DNA of 64,000 nt from contig WELB01000143.1 of NCBI GenBank assembly GCA_009602725.1, forward strand, positions 196,181 through 260,180, read 5' to 3'. Shown here piece by piece: positions 35,409 through 46,907 of this stretch (the first letter of the stretch is position 1; the number at the start of each line of letters is the position of its first letter). This DNA is from Spirogloea muscicola (Eukaryota; Streptophyta; Zygnematophyceae; Spirogloeales; Spirogloeaceae). The notes beneath the pieces were generated by a model. That model did no database searches, had not been told where the DNA came from, and saw only the letters and a program-made list of their open reading frames with translations. The translations under genes and the position numbers were made by a program.

Positions 35409-38400
35409 ATGCCAGCGAGCTTGGGGAGTGGCACGGAGATTGGCGGCACCTTGGGAGGAAGCTCGGAGGCGGCTCCTGGTGACCCAAGTCACAGCTCGTC
35501 AAGGTCACCGGAAACGGGGTTGCGGCAGTCCGTCGCTGCGACCAAAACCGGCAGCGTGCCGCTGGCGAACGCTCGCGATGCTGCACTCTTCTCGTGGTTC
35601 CTGGGCCAGTCTTCGGCAGACGGTGGAGGCTCTGCTTCGGCAAGGCGGGAAGGGCACGGTGTAGCGCTGAGACAGGCTGGAAGGAAGACAAGGCGGCGGA
35701 GGGCGTGGCCTGTGGAGCGCCAGGACTCGCTGGAGCAGCTGCAGCAGAGCTGGACGACCGCGCACCAGAGCCTGGCCAACCAGCACAGCCTCAGGCGGCC
35801 CCTGGAGCGTGAGGACGCCCTGGAAGAGGAGCGTGACAATGTCACCACTGAGCAGGTCCTGACTGCGGAGGCTTCTCCTGGACGAGAGGACGTCGCAACC
35901 GTTGTGCCGGCGGCAGTCGGCGGAGCTCCAACAGCTGTGCTGAAGGTGGAAGCCCTGCCGCTCGGCGCCGGGCATGTCAGCACCAGCACCGGTGGCGAAA
36001 GCGGAGCGCTAGAAGTAGGAACCCCTAAGGACGCCGCCGGAGCCAGCGAGCGGGCGGGAGGTGGCGCTGAGCTGAATCAGCCGGCCCGTGCAAGGCGGCG
36101 GCTGGTGGGGCTGGCCACGCTGCGGGCATTCCTCTCTCAGGCCAAGGACGTGCGCATGGGACTGCTCAATGTGCTGGAAGCCGACGTGCCGCGCTGGACG
36201 AGCGCCAACAAGGTGACCCTGCCCCTCACTGAATGCCCCCAGCAAATTGCAAGCTCGTGTCTCCTTTTGCAGATAGTGAGATCCCAGATCAGGACGAGGA
36301 CCCTGGATCATGAACATATAAAGAGTTGCTGTTATGATGCATAGAGTGTGATGTTCAAGGTCCAGTTCAGGGAGGGAACCCCTCATATCAGGAAAAGTGG
36401 GGGACCCGCTGGGCATTGCAATTGTTTTTCAGTGTGTTTCTTTGCAGTGCTCTATGGCCATGTTCTATGGCCAACTTTTAGCTTCCTGGGTTGGCCTCGT
36501 CCCAATGCTGTTTTTGTGATGTCGCAGATGGGGAGCACATTCACAATACCCCTGGAAGCCCCCAATCCATCGCTGCAGTGGAGCGACCTCTACCCCGAGT
36601 GGATTGACGAGGAGATTGACTCCTGCCCTCACCTGCCCCTACCGTTGCTGACCAGCCAGGTACTGCTGCAGGCCCTTGAGAAGCACAAACGTGTCTAGCT
36701 GGACGTCTCCAGAAGGAGAAAGATCATCTGTGGATCTTTGCCCTCGCCAGGCAGCAAACACAGCTTCTAAATTTTAGCAAAACGATGCTGCCTTGGCAGT
36801 GCAGATGTCAAGGATCAACGTGGTAGTCGCCTCAGTGCCCTGCAATCCCTATGTCGTCAACTCGTCTCGCAGCGTCGCCCACCACCACCTCTTTCTCTCG
36901 GCAGCGTCAGCGGCGGCCCAGTCCGAGCGACCGGTGGTACGAGTGCTCATCTTGTCGAGCTGCAGGCCAACCCTGACGCTCTTCCACTGCCGCGACCTGC
37001 TCAAGGCCGCCCCTGGTGTGTGGCTGTACCGTGTGGACCCCAAGCAACTGAGGGAAAGCCTCTCTTTCCCAGTGGGCAGCTGTGCCCTCGCCCATCCTTT
37101 GAAGCAGGCCGAGGAAGGTATAAGACCCTGACATAGTGTGCACCCACAGCACACGCACTTGTTCTGGCACGCCAACTGGCGCTGCATATGCTCGTGTAGC
37201 TGTCTAGTACAAGCAAAATCTACCCATGGCTTGTCCTCTTTGATGCCTTCCCACTCTGCAGATTATCTATAATACTATTGACTGCCAAAGAAGACGTACT
37301 TCCTGCTGCTAGTATGTGCTGAACAACTGCTTGTTGGTTTGCACAGATGCTGTGGCGGGCAGCAGAAGCAGCTCTAGCAAGGCATATGCAACACTCTTGC
37401 ACACAGACAGGACGTACCTGTGTGGTGCGATCATGCTGGCGCAGAGCATTAGACAGTCGGGATCCTTGGCTGATCTTGTCCTGCTCATCGATGCCAGCTT
37501 TGCATCTGAGGAGCGTAAGGCCCTTGAAGATGCTGGCTGGAGCTTGAGGACAATCACAAGGATTCGTAACCCCCATGCCAAAAACAACACATACAATGAG
37601 TGGAATTACAGGTGTGCATATTCTGGTGGGACAACCAGAGCCGTAGTTGCAATGGGCAAGCAGGAACTTGCAGCTCTTCTGTTAAGAAAGAGGTGGCAGA
37701 TGTGATGACTTGCTGCACTAGAAGCTGAATATTGTTGCAATTGTGTGGGTCTATCAAATTTCCTCATCAAAACTTGCTTGGCTCCTGGTCTGCAGCAAAC
37801 TTCGCCTTTGGGAGCTGACCGAATACAAAAAGGTTGTATTTATTGATGCCGACATTCTTGTCCTACGAAGCCTGGACTTTCTTTTCGCCTTCCCCGAGCT
37901 TTCAGCTCGAGGCAATCACGGTGATATTTTCAACTCAGGAATATTTGTGTTGGAGCCTGCCAAGTGTACATTTGAGTACTTGATGGAGAGTGTGGAGCAT
38001 GTCAGGTCCTACAATGGGGGCGACCAGGGTTACTTGAACGAGCTCTTCACATTCTGGCACAGAGTGCCCAGGCGTGTAAATTACTTGAAGACTACATGGG
38101 AGACTTCAGACGTCGATGTGGACCTCAACAGCAAGCTCTTTGCTGAGGACCCTCCCTCTATCTATACGATCCACTACTTAGGGTTGAAACCATGGATGTG
38201 TTTCCGCGACTACGACTGCAACTGGAACGTGCCAAACCTGCGTGTATTCGCCAATGATGTCGCACACAAGCGCTGGTGGAGGGCGCACGACGCTATGGCA
38301 GGGGAACTGCAGCAGTTCTGCTTCATGTCATCTATGACAAAAGCAGCTCGTTTCATTGACACTGAAGATGCGAGCACGCGCAAGTTCAAGGACCGGCACT

Positions 38401-38519
38401 GGGCGGTGGCCGTCAAGGATCCAAGGCTTGAGCTGTGTTTGCCTGGGCAGCAGTACTGCAACTGGCGGTCCTATCTGGAGAATTGGGTGCGGAGCCCACC
38501 GCCACCGTCGGCCCTCTAG
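35409..38519 (+). CDS. GUX/PGSIP-type family GT8 glycosyltransferase
   Basis: In land plants, GUX enzymes add glucuronic acid to xylan in the Golgi. Five exons (35409-36212, 36528-36659, 36805-37117, 37347-37611, 37796-38519) sum to an open 745-residue frame. The GUX-specific N-terminal region is present: KDVRMGLLNVLEADVPRW, SLQWSDLYPEWIDEEIDSCP, INVVVASVPC and SFPVGSCALAHPL. The GT8 core follows: YATLLHTDRTYLCGAIMLAQ, KVVFIDADILVLRSLDFLF with the metal-binding DAD, NSGIFVLEP, GGDQGYLNELF, and HYLGLKPWMCFRDYDCNWN. An in-frame ATG at 35409 was chosen. The first 200 or so residues are low-complexity, and I see no signal anchor, which is odd for a Golgi type II enzyme, so an upstream exon is possible. 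The substrate in this organism is unknown. Confidence 0.88.
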
Positions 38520-39568
38520 CTCTCTAGCTGTCAATGTGCCTGAAAATCCAGAAGACACCACAGTTACAGATCTTACATGTGGTGCAAGTTGGAGATTCTT
38601 TTGAGTTCTCACTCAACCTGTAAGTTAGCAGTAACTTAAGGAGAACGCTGCAGCTTCTTGCATCTGTCTGTCCCCACTTTTGTTTGTTGGTGCCGTTGGT
38701 CCGCTTTAGCTTGTCTAAAGTGCTCAATGCAAGCAGATCAACTTGGTGGATACAAAAGTGTGTATTTTAAGCCACGAACCGAATATATTAATGGTCAGGA
38801 TTCACCTAGTTGGACCTAGCGCTCACATAGCAAGAATATTAAAGGGTCACTCTTGCTTGATGTCTGGATGAGGTCAGCTAAGCACCAAATGCATGCAATT
38901 ATTGAGCAGTCAAAATGAACATAGTGGCAGGGCAAGCAGCACCTGCTGTATGCCCGCTGCCTATTGCTGTGCACAAGATGCACTGAGTCGAATCTAGCCT
39001 GGCAGATAGGCGCAGGTAAGCAGGGGTAAGTGGAATGAGGCAGTTACACAAGGGCTGGTGCGTCCAGCAGCGCATTGAAGATCGTTATCAGAATGGGCGC
39101 AAGCAAAGTTGGCCGGAATCATGGAACAAAAGAGTCAGTGGTGAAGCCAGAGCTCCAAGAGGTCCGACCCTGGCATCTAGTGAAAGGACTGTAAGGCACT
39201 TTGCCTATCTCCGCACTTGGACAAACAACGGGGACAGCTCAGTGATAGCTTATGCTGAGCTCTTTTACCACAAAGCGCCGCGGGCTTGAAAGAGAACAGT
39301 GAAGCATTGATCGACTTTGCAAGAGCTTGGCAAGAAGGAGTTCGCTATCTGATATTTCACATACATTTATAACATCCATGCACTCATAATCATTCCACAT
39401 CATGGAGCTCAACACAACATACAACAGTTCAAGTGGATAACAATGCCACTGCAATAAGATCATCCGCTGCAAGCCGGAGAGACTAATATGCATGTCTTAC
39501 ATTTAGGGGGAGGCTACTGTGTGCAGAGGCACTTGCATCTCAGAAGCGAGCTCTGGAGATGCAGATAA
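38520..39568. other. Convergent intergenic region
   Basis: Between the 3' ends of the GUX-like gene and the LOV gene. I checked the minus strand for protein-kinase motifs that would extend the LOV gene into a phototropin and saw none. Confidence 0.5.
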
Positions 39569-42500
39569 CTACGACTCTGACCTACGCAGACCAGCACCTT
39601 GAAGACCCCGAACTGCTACTCGTACTGCGCCGACACAACCGAGCTGCTTCATTCGGACGGTCATGTGCGAGACTTGAGGAGTTACAGCCACACCTTCTGC
39701 CGCAGTAATGTCAAGTTGGACTCCAACAAAGAAAGCTACCTGCAAACAACAACCCCAAGACTTGATATAGAATGACGTCACTGAAGATTGATAATGGCAA
39801 ATAAGATTCCTTAGGGCTCTCCGAATCTCCACAGCGAGCAAGAGCAAGAAGACCTCCTGATAAGGATGAATTGATCACATACCCTGCCTTCCGCATTCCT
39901 GACTGGTGATACATGCAAAGAGTTCCAGAATGGTGTTCCATCCTTCCTGCACCGGTCAAGAATCACCGACTAATGTGCAATGCTCTGGCTCAACGAGGAG
40001 ACAGTGTATTGACGGATATGGAGTTGTATTAAAACAATTGTTCACTCCTAGCATGGCCTTGATGGGATCTGTCTCTTGCTATGCTTCACACAGTAATCAA
40101 GGACACGAGCATGCCATCTATGTCAAGTGAGATTGCATACCTATAATTTAAGAGGCGGGCACTGTAAGCCTTTTCTGCAGCAATTGCTTCACGGATCTGC
40201 AATGTATCATAGTAAACAATTTGAGAATGTCAGGTGAATTTGGAGTGAATTGGATTGAAGTGCCCAACTGCTCAATGACAAGAACATTGCACAGAAACCA
40301 ATCAATTGCAAGTAAGTACTGCTACCACTGTTCACAAGGATGCCACCAGAGCATTGGAACCTCCAGAAAGACAGGTCAGCAAATTTTGCTGAGCTAGCTG
40401 ACTACCACATGCACCTGCTTGACAGTTTCTTGGTCCGTTTCAGGGCCTTGCAGAAATCTACAGTTCCTGCCAACGACTTCTTCCCTTGGATATCCTGCTT
40501 TCGCAACAATTTGCACCAATTGTCAGCCTAGTCAAGCAAATATACCTAAGCTGGTGCATATCAATGCCCAGATAGGTGCCTACAAGATGTACACAAATTC
40601 CACAAAGAGTAGCTGTCAACGACTCTCCACCTGTCAGCTCCAAGAAGACGTCGCTGACGTGAACTATAGGCATGTCTGGTAGATTAGGATCTGCCCTGAA
40701 GGGAGAAAATCATCTGTGTTAGCCTGTGACTACAGCCAACCTCATTGTTGTCATATACGTACACCCAAGAGGTCCAGTAAGGCTTACGACTGACTAGATT
40801 TCTACAAGTAAGGCCAGCATATGGAGTGCCTACTGTCAGTATTAACACTCTGCAATGAGGCAACCTACATAGAAATCTGCAGCTGCAGCACACAGGAAGG
40901 TGTCTTACAGAACAAAGCTCTGTTGTACGCGTGATAAAGAGCATAGTAGAGAAGAGCAGACCACCCCAGCTTGCGCGCTTTGTGCAAGCTCCATGCACCG
41001 CTCTTGTGACACGGCTCCTTTGCTGGCCTGCTGCAGCTCTTTCAGGACAGCGGAAACAGCTGCTTTCGCTTTCGATCTGTCCTCGTCTGTCACCATAATG
41101 TCGGCGTTGTCCATTCCTGCCAAGTACAAAAGGACAATTGGAGCCACACCAAAGCCAAAGAAAGCAGTCATAAGTCATAGATACACCTGCCTGTAGTGGT
41201 CCACTTATGGAGCTACTGGTAGTGGAGCAAGGTAATATTCAAGGGCAGATCACATCTGGATGCACATGGAGAACCTGCTAACAATCTATGCCTGATTCCG
41301 ATCCATGCTGCAGCTGAGGCCTTCTCTTGCCTTATCATGTGAAAGGACAAGTAACTCACCTTCATCTCGCAAGCGTTTGACGATGGAATCCTGGGACCAC
41401 AGCTCCCTCAGCTCGCTGCTGCTGCACCTTTCTGCACCATCTTGCTTGCTGTTTCTTGCGAGATCCTTCTGAACAGCTTGTGCAATGTCGGATGCTGCTG
41501 TGTCGACAAGAGGCCGGCAAGGGGACCCGGCCTTGCAGTCCGTTACGGCACAAGGCGGGTCGCTCCCACTGGAGCCTTGATATCCGGGCAGCGGCACTGC
41601 TGTCTGAGAAACTCCTCCGGTGCTGGAACACGGTGCGTCGTCGACCTCGGCAACCAGCGTCTGAACGCCGACAAAATGGATGACGCGACCATCGTCCCGC
41701 GAGTAGACTGGCGCCAGGTGGAAGAGATTCCAGAATGCCTTGCCCTCCTTACTGTAGTTTAGTATCCTGACTTGGCAGGGCCGCTCCTCCCTGGCAGCCA
41801 ACAAGCAGTCAACTGCTGTTGTCAACCTGAAAATCTTTCTCCTGAAAGAGATTAAGCTGGATAGAGACATGCAGCTTGCATTCTGCAGGAGGTAGCAGCC
41901 GAAGTCATGCCAACGGGTGACCTGCGGTGATCAACCTGATGGCGTCTCTGATCTCCAGTACCGTCCTCCTATCTGTGTCGGGCCCCTGGAGGAAGCGGCA
42001 GTTCCTGCCGATGACCTCGTCCACGGAGTAGCCGGTCATCATGCAGAAGCCCTCGCTCGCGAACACGATGGGATGGTCCGTCAGGCGAGGGTCACTGCCA
42101 GAGACAGGGAGGAGCACTTGAGCTTGGCAGCCTCATCAGCAGTTCCCGGCTGCCTGACGCGATTGCACGCTGTCTGGTAATCTAGCTGCTGCCGGACTCA
42201 GCGCAGCAGTCGCAGGCCTGAGGCCGACATGAAGGTACTGGAACGCTATCGCGGTCACAATTGCTGGTTGCGTTGGCCCCAACGACTTCTTCTCAAGAAG
42301 CGGCCGTAAGCAGGACGCCGGGAATTAGGTGCTCTTGTGGGCCAACCGCCAGCTTACGACGAGCACATGACTCCGACCTTGCATTCTTGACACTGGCACA
42401 GACCTGATGACGAAGTTGTACTGGTGGCGCGTGACAGCGTCGGCGACGAGGACGTCGTAAGGAACGCCCAGGCTGTTGTGCGTGCCGTTCCGGGGGGACA

Positions 42501-42585
42501 CCGGCTTGCCAATTCCCGCCGCCCACGCTGAGCCGCCGCCACCGGCGGCGGGGGCGGCCTCCGCCTCCAGAACTGACGTGGTCAT
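39569..42585 (-). CDS. Tandem LOV-domain blue-light receptor without kinase
   Basis: LOV domains bind flavin and form a photo-adduct with a conserved cysteine. Nine exons join in phase to 471 residues: 42585-42404, 42094-41936, 41790-41360, 41116-40909, 40695-40631, 40494-40415, 40196-40141, 39946-39883 and 39739-39569. LOV1: HQYNFVISDPRLTDHPIVFA, SEGFCMMTGYSVDEVIGRNC (photoactive Cys93), then NYSKEGKAFWNLFHLAPVYS and IHFVGVQ. A linker of about 140 residues includes a helical DEDRSKAKAAVSAVLKELQQ. LOV2: RVQQSFVLADPNLPDMPIVH, VSDVFLELTGYPREEVVGRN, then CRFLQG (Cys360), KDGTPFWNSLHVSPVRN and VAFFVGVQLDI. The protein ends about 45 residues later (QLGCVGAVRVAVRGLQG...). The LOV-LOV order is phototropin-like, but the kinase is absent. 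Confidence 0.9.
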
Positions 42586-42935
42586 GGCCACTGCAAAGGC
42601 GGAGGCTTTCCCCCGTTGGCGCTCGCCGCCGCAGTTCACCCTCCGCGGCCCCGCTCCGGCCGGCGTCACGGTCCTCGGTCAATCTCCTCCCGGAACTCCA
42701 GCCGCAGGAGCAGCCGTCACAGCCGCCTGAAGCGCGGAGGCCGACGCCGGCCGCGCCGCAGCACGTCGTCGGAGAGGCCCTCCACGGGACACGGTACTAG
42801 CACGGGGCAGACGAGGCGGCGGCGCTGCTACCCCGCGCGGCGCCTCCGGCGCCTGGCTGGCGCGCCGCGCGGCGCGGCGGCGGGCCTCGCTTGCAGGCAC
42901 GAAGGAAGAAAGAGAAGCAGTTTGTCCTGGTGTAC
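42586..42935. other. GC-rich upstream region of the LOV gene
   Basis: Long GC-driven ORFs on both strands without recognisable domains. Probably promoter and leader of the LOV gene, abutting the repeat block. Confidence 0.4.
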
Positions 42936-42937
42936 GG

Positions 42938-43300
42938 CAATGGCTGAGGAAGACTCTTCCAGTGGAGGGCGACGGCTGGGACTGGCCAGCCCCTGTCATA
43001 GGATGAACGAAGTTCGAAGGGGCCCCGCTAAAGAGGAAGAAGTGGCTCTTCCAATGGGGGCAAGGGCTGTGAGAAGCCAGCCCGAAAAGAATTGACAAGG
43101 TTCGAAGGGGCCAAACTACGAGCTAAGCAGCGACTAAGGGGCCTGAAGAAGAAGAAGTGGCTCTCCCAATGGGGGCAAGGGCTGTGAGAAGCCAGCCCGA
43201 AAAGAATTGACAAAGTTCGAAGGGGCCAAACTACGAGCTAAGCAGCGACTGCGGGGCCTGAAGAGGCTATGGCAGAACGGGGGAGGATGGACCACTTAGT
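42938..43300 (-). repeat. LINE lineage-1 3' UTR with two tandem 115-bp hairpin units and TTC-rich tail
   Basis: Read on the minus strand, this follows the stop of the adjacent LINE. A 115-bp unit (TTCAGGCCCC...GGCCCCTTCGAACCTTGTCA...GGGCTGGCTTCTCACAGCCC...GAGAGCCACTTCTTC) occurs twice; AAGTGG landmarks lie at 43,040 and 43,155. A diverged third module follows at 42,940-43,020. Each unit contains a GGGCTGG...CAGCCC stem-loop and ends in CTTC repeats. Confidence 0.75.
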
Positions 43301-44540
43301 AGTTACGAGTGAGGAGCCTCACATCCGACAGACTAGCTGCCGGTAAACTATCCCCCTGACGAAAGCCGGAGGCCGCAGCGAGAGCACGGCCAGCACGCAG
43401 ATGCAAGGCGTGGGCCATGGACCGCTGGAGGGAGACGGACAAGCGCATACGATACACCTGAGCCCACGAGCCAGCGGCGTTGAAGTCAGCCGGCTCACCG
43501 CGCCTGCGGGACACAGCGCGCCGTGCAAGCCTGGCCAACAGGTCGAGCCAGTGGGATCCGAGAGCCCCATGCACGTCCACAGCCAGGGGGACGAACTCGT
43601 CGGCAGCCGGGTGGTCGGCGTGTTTGGCCGCCTTGCTGCGAGCGGCCTTTGCCGCAGCGTGGCCAGCCCGCGAGGCAGAAAGCCCCGGGTTGGAGCGGTC
43701 GACCACATCAGTGGTGACCACATCGGCAATGATGCGCCCGCCACCGCCCGTCGTGGACGCCACCAGGTCGACGCGGCGCGTGTGGAGTCCGTCGGCCCTC
43801 TGGAGGATGGGCATGACAGAAGTATTCTCCATCGCAACTGTGTATCCGGCCTCCTGAAAGATGCCGAACATACCGTCGCGGAGGAGGTCGTGAGCGGCTG
43901 TGCGCTCGCCGCCAGTGGCGCAGCGAAGGATATGCGCCGCTAGCTCCGCCGGGTCCGTCGACCGCTCCCCACACTCACACTGCAGCACGCCAAGCAGACA
44001 GGGCGGGGGAAGACCCAACAGGCGATGGGTGGCCGTACGGAAGAGTTCGTCCGGCATCCTGAGGGCGTCGTACAGGGGGAGCGCGGACAGCCAGGCTGCC
44101 GCGCCAGGGGAGGCGGCCGACAGCAGCCGAGCATGGCCTCGCACGTCTGTGGGAGGGAGGAGCTGCAGCGTGGCCGTGAAGGACGCCTTGTCAACTGCCG
44201 CCATGTACCGCGCCTGCGCTTGCGAGTCGGGGGAGTGGGCAAGGTGGGCAAACGGGACCACGCTCTCGGCGAGGGCAGGGTGCTCCGCAAGTAGCTCGTC
44301 TTGAGCTGAGCGGAGCGCCACCTGAAAAGGCAGCAAGCCAGTCGCCACCTCCACCACAGCCTGCTGCAGCATGGGCCGCCCATCATGGAGAAAGCGCTGT
44401 GCCACCGACGTGGCGACCTGAGCCCAACTGCCGAGGAACGCTGGCCTGCAGATGCGAGTGAGCGAGCGGCAGCCGAGGCCGCCATGGCCGGGGGGCAGTG
44501 TGGCCTGGTGCGCCGCAGCGGGCGAGTCGAGGAAGCCCGG
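43296..44540 (-). mobile_element. LINE ORF C-terminal part with CCHC finger and restriction-like endonuclease (lineage 1)
   Basis: The longest LINE copy, open for 369 codons from 44405 to the stop at 43296 and extending upstream in the same frame to about 44540. It begins in the reverse-transcriptase C-terminal region (LPPGHGGLGCRSLTRICRPA, then FLGSWAQ). The zinc motif is CECGERSTDPAELAAHILRC followed by GGERTAAHD. The endonuclease region contains RVDLVA, GRIIADVVTTDVVD and FVPLAVDVHGALGSHWLDLL, and the end is SLSDVRLLTRNY. This finger-then-PD-(D/E)XK layout is typical of R2, NeSL, HERO and Dualen-type LINEs. The RT catalytic domain is absent, so the copy is 5'-truncated and cannot move itself. 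Confidence 0.85.
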
Positions 44541-44720
44541 GTGGCGAAGAGGCTATGGCAGAGAACTGGGGAGGATGGACCGACAGCGACTCAAGCGGCT
44601 ATTGGGTGTGCAAGGCCAGCCCTAAAAAAACTCAAGCGGCTGCTGATATTAAAAGAGCGGCTGTGAAAGCCAGCCAGATGCATACAGGTGTTCATGACGG
44701 AGCCACAGGCTAGACAGCCA
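44541..44720 (+). repeat. Hairpin module remnant plus second-family hairpin
   Basis: Bases 44,545-44,625 resemble the LINE 3' UTR (GAAGAGGCTATGGCAGA, then a diverged module). Bases 44,628-44,712 are a good copy of the second family (GCGGCTGCTGATATTAAAAG, GGCTGTGAAAGCCAGCCAGA, TGCATACAGGTGTTCATGAC). Confidence 0.65.
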
Positions 44721-44749
44721 GGGCGCTCTTAGTAACCCCGTGTCAGCAG

Positions 44750-45060
44750 TAGGAAGTCAGATGAGCTGAGGGGAGGAAGAGCAACCCCGCTGCGCAAGCC
44801 AGCCTAAGGAGAGAAAGGCGCGCGGTACATAGAAGAAGAAGTGGCTCTCCCAATGGGGGCAAGGGCTGTGAGAAGCCAGCCCGAAAAGAATTGACAAGGT
44901 TAAAAGGGGCCAAACTACGAGCTAAGCAGCGACTGCGGGGCCTGAAGAGGCTATGGCAGAACGGGGGAGGATGGACCACACAGTAGTTACGAGTAAGGAG
45001 CCTCACATCCGACAGACTAGCTGCCGGAAAACTATCCCCCTGACGGAAGGTGCATAAAAT
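44750..45060 (-). mobile_element. LINE lineage-1 3' end, single 115-bp unit
   Basis: From about 45,055 down to 44,829: the last LINE residues (LTRNY, stop), the TGGTCCATCCTCCCCCGTTC spacer, one 115-bp stem-loop unit and the CTTCTTCTT tail. A GGCGCGCGG repeat fragment lies at 44,817-44,828. It is nearly identical to the 43.1 and 45.6 kb copies, so the insertions look recent. Confidence 0.7.
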
Positions 45061-45164
45061 TGTTAGGGAAGACCAATTCTAGCCGTACAAATGTCCTGTT
45101 ACGGCTAATGAGCTGGCTAAGGGGGACATCAATATCCCCGAGTGAGTATGGAATGTACGAGGAT

Positions 45165-45245
45165 AGGGGCTGGAAAAGCCAGCCCCAAAAAGGGACAAAG
45201 AAGGAACAAAGTACGAGAAGGGGGCCAGGGGAAGCGCTTAGAATA
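45165..45245 (+). repeat. Diverged hairpin module
   Basis: GGGGCTGGAAAAGCCAGCCC is a near-perfect hairpin followed by CAAAAAGGGACAAAGAAGG. It has the module layout but little identity outside the stem. Confidence 0.5.
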
Positions 45246-45390
45246 ACAAGCACAACAAGAAACAAAGCAGACGTATTACTTAGTAACCCCTGCTAAGCAG
45301 CCTCAGTTCAGAGAAGCTAGGCTCCTGGAAGTGGGTCCCCTGGCTTTGCCATCCCCTCTTCTCTATGGGCGAGCACTTCCCCTGGCCAGA

Positions 45391-45712
45391 GGAAGAAGTG
45401 GCTCTCCCAATGGGGGCAAGGGCTGTGAGAAGCCAGCCCGAAAAGAATTGACAAGGTTCGAAGGGGCCAAACTACGAGCTAAGCAGCGACTGCGGGGCCT
45501 GAAGAAGAAGAAGTGGCTCTCCCAATGGGGGCAAGGGCTGTAAGAAGCCAGCCCGAAAAGAATTGACAAGGTTCGAAGGGGCCAAACTACGAGCTAAGCG
45601 GCGACTGCCGGGCCTGAAGAGGCTATGGCAGAACGGGGGAGGATGGACCACTCAGTGGTTACGAGTGAGGAGCCTCACATCCGACAGACTAGCTGCCGGA
45701 AAACTATCCAGA
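45391..45712 (-). mobile_element. LINE lineage-1 3' end with two tandem 115-bp units
   Basis: AAGTGGCTCT landmarks at 45,396 and 45,511 give a 115-bp period, the same as in the 43.1 kb copy. Reading on the minus strand, the coding remnant (SDVRLLTRN) ends near 45,660. Only the 3' end of the element is present. Confidence 0.75.
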
Positions 45713-45739
45713 GCCGGAGGCAGCAGCGAGGGCTCTGCC

Positions 45740-46905
45740 GGCCGGTACAAGAAAGACTCTTCCAGTAGAGGGCGATGGCTGAATTGGTCGGCCCAGCAAC
45801 GCTTTCATTCCGGCTAAGCACTCAGCACCTTGCTTTCTGCGCCATCCGGCTCCTTCTTTTCTACCTCCGCCCGGGATGCGCTGCTTGCCCTGGTGCCACG
45901 GGCCGTCCCGTTCGCGCACCTCGCGCGCACGGCCGACCTCCGGGCCCAAAGCTCGCTACATGGCTGAGGTAGATGCGGCCTCCTTCACCACGGCGGTGGG
46001 GCTTTTGCCTCCGGACGACATCCGGGGGCGCGCGCGGCTGCTCTCGGCATCCTCACCAGGGGCAGCAGCTTGGTTGTCTGCCCTGCCGATCTACGACGCG
46101 CTCCGGATGCCGGACGACGCATTCCGCACGGCTGCTCACTGCCTACTCGGCCTCCCACCCACCCTGCCTAGGTGGAATACAGCAGTGCGAGTGCGGCGAG
46201 CGCAGCCCACACGCGGCATCGTTGGCAGCTCATATGATCAGGTGCGCACAGGGCGGGGAGCGGACCGGAACACACGACTCCTCCGGAACGCCATGTTCGG
46301 CGTTTTTGTCGAGGCCGATTACACGGTGGCGCTCGAGAATGCCAGCATCATGCCTCTGACCGCTGGGGCGGATGGCCGCCTCCACACCTGGCACGCCGAT
46401 CTCCTCGTTAGAGCGCTCGGGGGGGGGGGCCTCGGCTCATTGCCGACGTTGTCACGACTGACTGCTTTGATAAGAGGAACGCCAAAAGGTCGTCGGAGGA
46501 GGCGGGGTACGCAGTCCGCCAAGCGGCGGGCGCAAAGGAACGGAAATACTCGGATCATCAAGTAGGCGACGAGTTTGTCCCACTCGCCGTCGACGTACAC
46601 GGAGCCTTTGGCGAAAAATGGCTTGACCTGCTTCACCGCCTTGCGCGGCGAGCAGTGGCCCGCCGCCACGGGCAGCAGGGCGAGCAGCCTGGCTTCAATG
46701 TCGCCGGGTCCCTCGCTCAGGTCTTCCGGATGCACTTGGCCATCTCTTTGCTGCGGTCCCCTGCCTTCGCGGTTCACTTGCGCGCAGGCCGCGCTTTGGC
46801 GGCGGCCTCCGGCTTCCGTTAGGGCGACGTCTATCCGCCTGCTAGTTATCCCGACTTGCATCTACTGACTAGAGGTTACTGAGAGTTCCCTTTGCTGCTG
46901 TCCTC
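45740..46905 (+). mobile_element. LINE lineage-1 3' part, broken
   Basis: Homologous to the 43.3-44.5 kb copy. Reading in order: RYMAEVDAASFTTAVGLLPP, RARLLSASSPGAAAWLSALP, AMFGVFVEADYTVALENASI, then the endonuclease block DEFVPLAVDVHGAFGEKWLD and SLAQVFRMHLAISLLR, ending SYPDLHLLTRGY. Several frame shifts and a stop break the frame. A diverged module precedes it at 45,755-45,800. The 3' tail continues into the tandem modules at 46.9 kb. Confidence 0.8.
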
Positions 46906-46907
46906 AG

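Noticed and set aside
39569-42585. Calling the LOV gene a phototropin
   Set aside because: The order of the LOV domains fits, but there is no kinase domain in the gene or in the kilobase downstream.
42586-43098. Minus-strand ORF as an N-terminal extension of the LOV protein
   Set aside because: It reads through repeat modules, and an ATG close to the LOV1 exon gives a reasonable start.
43000-43120. tRNA-derived SINE origin of the hairpin modules
   Set aside because: A B-box-like GGTTCGAA is present, but on the strand opposite to LINE sense, its last bases do not fit, and no A box lies at the right distance.
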